The position numbers and the translations under genes are program-made. Below, piece after piece: positions 4,371-5,220 of a stretch of 5,220 nt of DNA (within the stretch, counting starts at the first letter, position 1; each line of letters begins with the position of its first letter). The notes under the pieces were generated by a model. That model saw nothing but the letters and a program-made list of their open reading frames with translations, did no database searches and was not told the DNA's origin. This stretch comes from Coriobacteriales bacterium (GTDB lineage Bacteria > Actinomycetota > Coriobacteriia > Coriobacteriales > UBA8131): NCBI GenBank assembly GCA_031254255.1, contig JAIRUT010000018.1, forward strand, positions 1 to 5,220, given 5' to 3'.

Positions 4371-5220
4371 TACTCATTCGCCTCCATCACGATAAAGTCG
4401 TGCTCAGGCAATGCATGCCAGAGCTGCCTGCTGAAGGGATGGCGTAGGGTATCGGGTGAGGCAAAACTGTCCACTGAAGTTTCCTCGACTACTGTCCCAT
4501 CCTTGAAGACTGCTACACGGTCGGCCACCTTGAGGGCCAGCTCGATGTCGTGGGTTATCAGGAGCACGCCTTTGCCGGTATTGGCGAAACGGCGAAAATC
4601 CTCCATAGCTTTAATCGCCAATGGTAGGTCGAGCCCGGGTGTTGGCTCATCGGCGATGATCAGTTGAGGTTCGTCGAGCAGGGCGGTTAGAAGCAGCACG
4701 CGGCGAGCCATACCACCGGAGAGCTCGAAGGGGTACAGCTCCAAGACGGAGGTGTCCAAGCGGTATTCGGTCAGTAGTTCATTGATACGCTCCAACCTTT
4801 GTCGCAGTTGTCTGCCCCTGCCTGTATTGGCAAGCAACTGCTTGCCCACCTTCATTAGAGGATCCAGATGGGTGATACTCTGCGGTACCAACGAGATTCC
4901 GCGGCCGCGCAGGGTCGTCAATGAGGCGGCAGTCTGTTGGGCACCATCAAACCAGATTGTGCCCTGGACGATTACGTTGGGCTCATAGATTCCCATCAGG
5001 GCATCAGCCAGCAAGGTCTTGCCTGATCCCGATGCTCCCACCAAAGCCAGAATCTCGCCCTCATGTACAGAAATGTTCAGGTCTTCGATCATCCAACGAT
5101 CCTTCTTGGGTGCCCTGAAGAAGGAGTGGTTGTCCGAGTCATACATTCTGAAACCGATGGATAGTTCGGCGATCTGCAGGAGGTGGTGACCACTGTCATG
5201 TCGGGAGTCAAGGGACTGAC
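4370..5220 (-). CDS. ABC-transporter ATPase, peptide/nickel (DppD/NikD-like) type, N-terminus beyond right edge
   Basis: This is the larger of two adjacent ATP-binding subunits. Numbering from the internal Met at 5146, it shows Walker A GASGSGKT (37-44), Q-loop Gln89 in LVPQSITHLDP, signature LSGGMARR (142-149), Walker B LIIADE (162-167) followed by PTPGLD, and switch His199 in ITHD. The tail RHPFSRQLWHALPEHDF (235-251) resembles the 'HPYTxxLxxALP' element of DppD/OppD proteins. The ATG at 5146 is probably not the start: the frame stays open to base 5220, upstream codons encode LLQIAELSIGFRMYD, which is the expected first beta strand of such domains, and no ribosome-binding site precedes 5146. 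At least 282 residues are present. It should pair with the overlapping short ATPase to drive one transporter; permease and binding-protein genes are expected to the right. Peptide, nickel or other substrate cannot be decided here. Confidence 0.92.
   Translation of the reverse strand, partial: QSLDSRHDSGHHLLQIAELSIGFRMYDSDNHSFFRAPKKDRWMIEDLNISVHEGEILALVGASGSGKTLLADALMGIYEPNVIVQGTIWFDGAQQTAASLTTLRGRGISLVPQSITHLDPLMKVGKQLLANTGRGRQLRQRLERINELLTEYRLDTSVLELYPFELSGGMARRVLLLTALLDEPQLIIADEPTPGLDLPLAIKAMEDFRRFANTGKGVLLITHDIELALKVADRVAVFKDGTVVEETSVDSFASPDTLRHPFSRQLWHALPEHDFIVMEANE
4381..4385 (-). promoter_or_regulatory. Ribosome-binding site GGAGG for the short ABC ATPase
   Basis: Read on the minus strand, GGAGG lies ten bases before the GTG start and within the last codons of the upstream ATPase. 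It supports the GTG start and translational coupling. Confidence 0.5.

Overview
The window looks like an ordinary chromosomal segment of an anaerobic Gram-positive-type bacterium with mid-range GC. The best guess is Actinobacteria (possibly Coriobacteriia) or a clostridial Firmicute. This rests on a DUF3048/YerB-type lipoprotein, an oxygen-sensitive HemN/HemW-like radical SAM enzyme, and a paired peptide/nickel-type ABC ATPase module of a style I associate with those groups. The taxonomy is inference from remembered family resemblance, not a search.

Layout, left to right. (1) Minus strand, cut by the left edge: a HAD-superfamily hydrolase whose catalytic core is preceded by an unusual Gly/Ala/Asp-rich low-complexity extension, encoded by in-frame repeated DNA with a 93-bp period. 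(2) An AT-richer divergent region (about 685-968) with candidate promoters, a perfect 11-bp GntR/FadR-like palindrome and, directly next to it, a REP-like hairpin. (3) Plus strand: a 502-residue HemN/HemW-family radical SAM protein with its own low-complexity N-terminal linker. (4) After a 142-bp gap with a possible promoter, a plus-strand 364-residue DUF3048 lipoprotein. (5) A short convergent gap with degenerate ATAGCTC-type heptamers. (6) Minus strand: two ABC-transporter ATPases in one operon. The upstream, DppD-like one runs off the right edge. The downstream, short DppF-like one starts with GTG overlapping the previous stop by one base.

How the genes work together: only the two ATPases form a clear functional unit, the two nucleotide-binding subunits of one peptide/nickel/opine-family transporter. 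Its permease and binding-protein genes would be expected beyond the right edge. The HAD gene and the radical SAM gene are divergent and may share regulation through the intervening region. The lipoprotein may be read from its own promoter. I see no rRNA, tRNA, CRISPR array, transposase or phage gene, and no convincing new system. The most unusual features are the low-complexity extensions on both divergent proteins and the palindrome plus hairpin between them.
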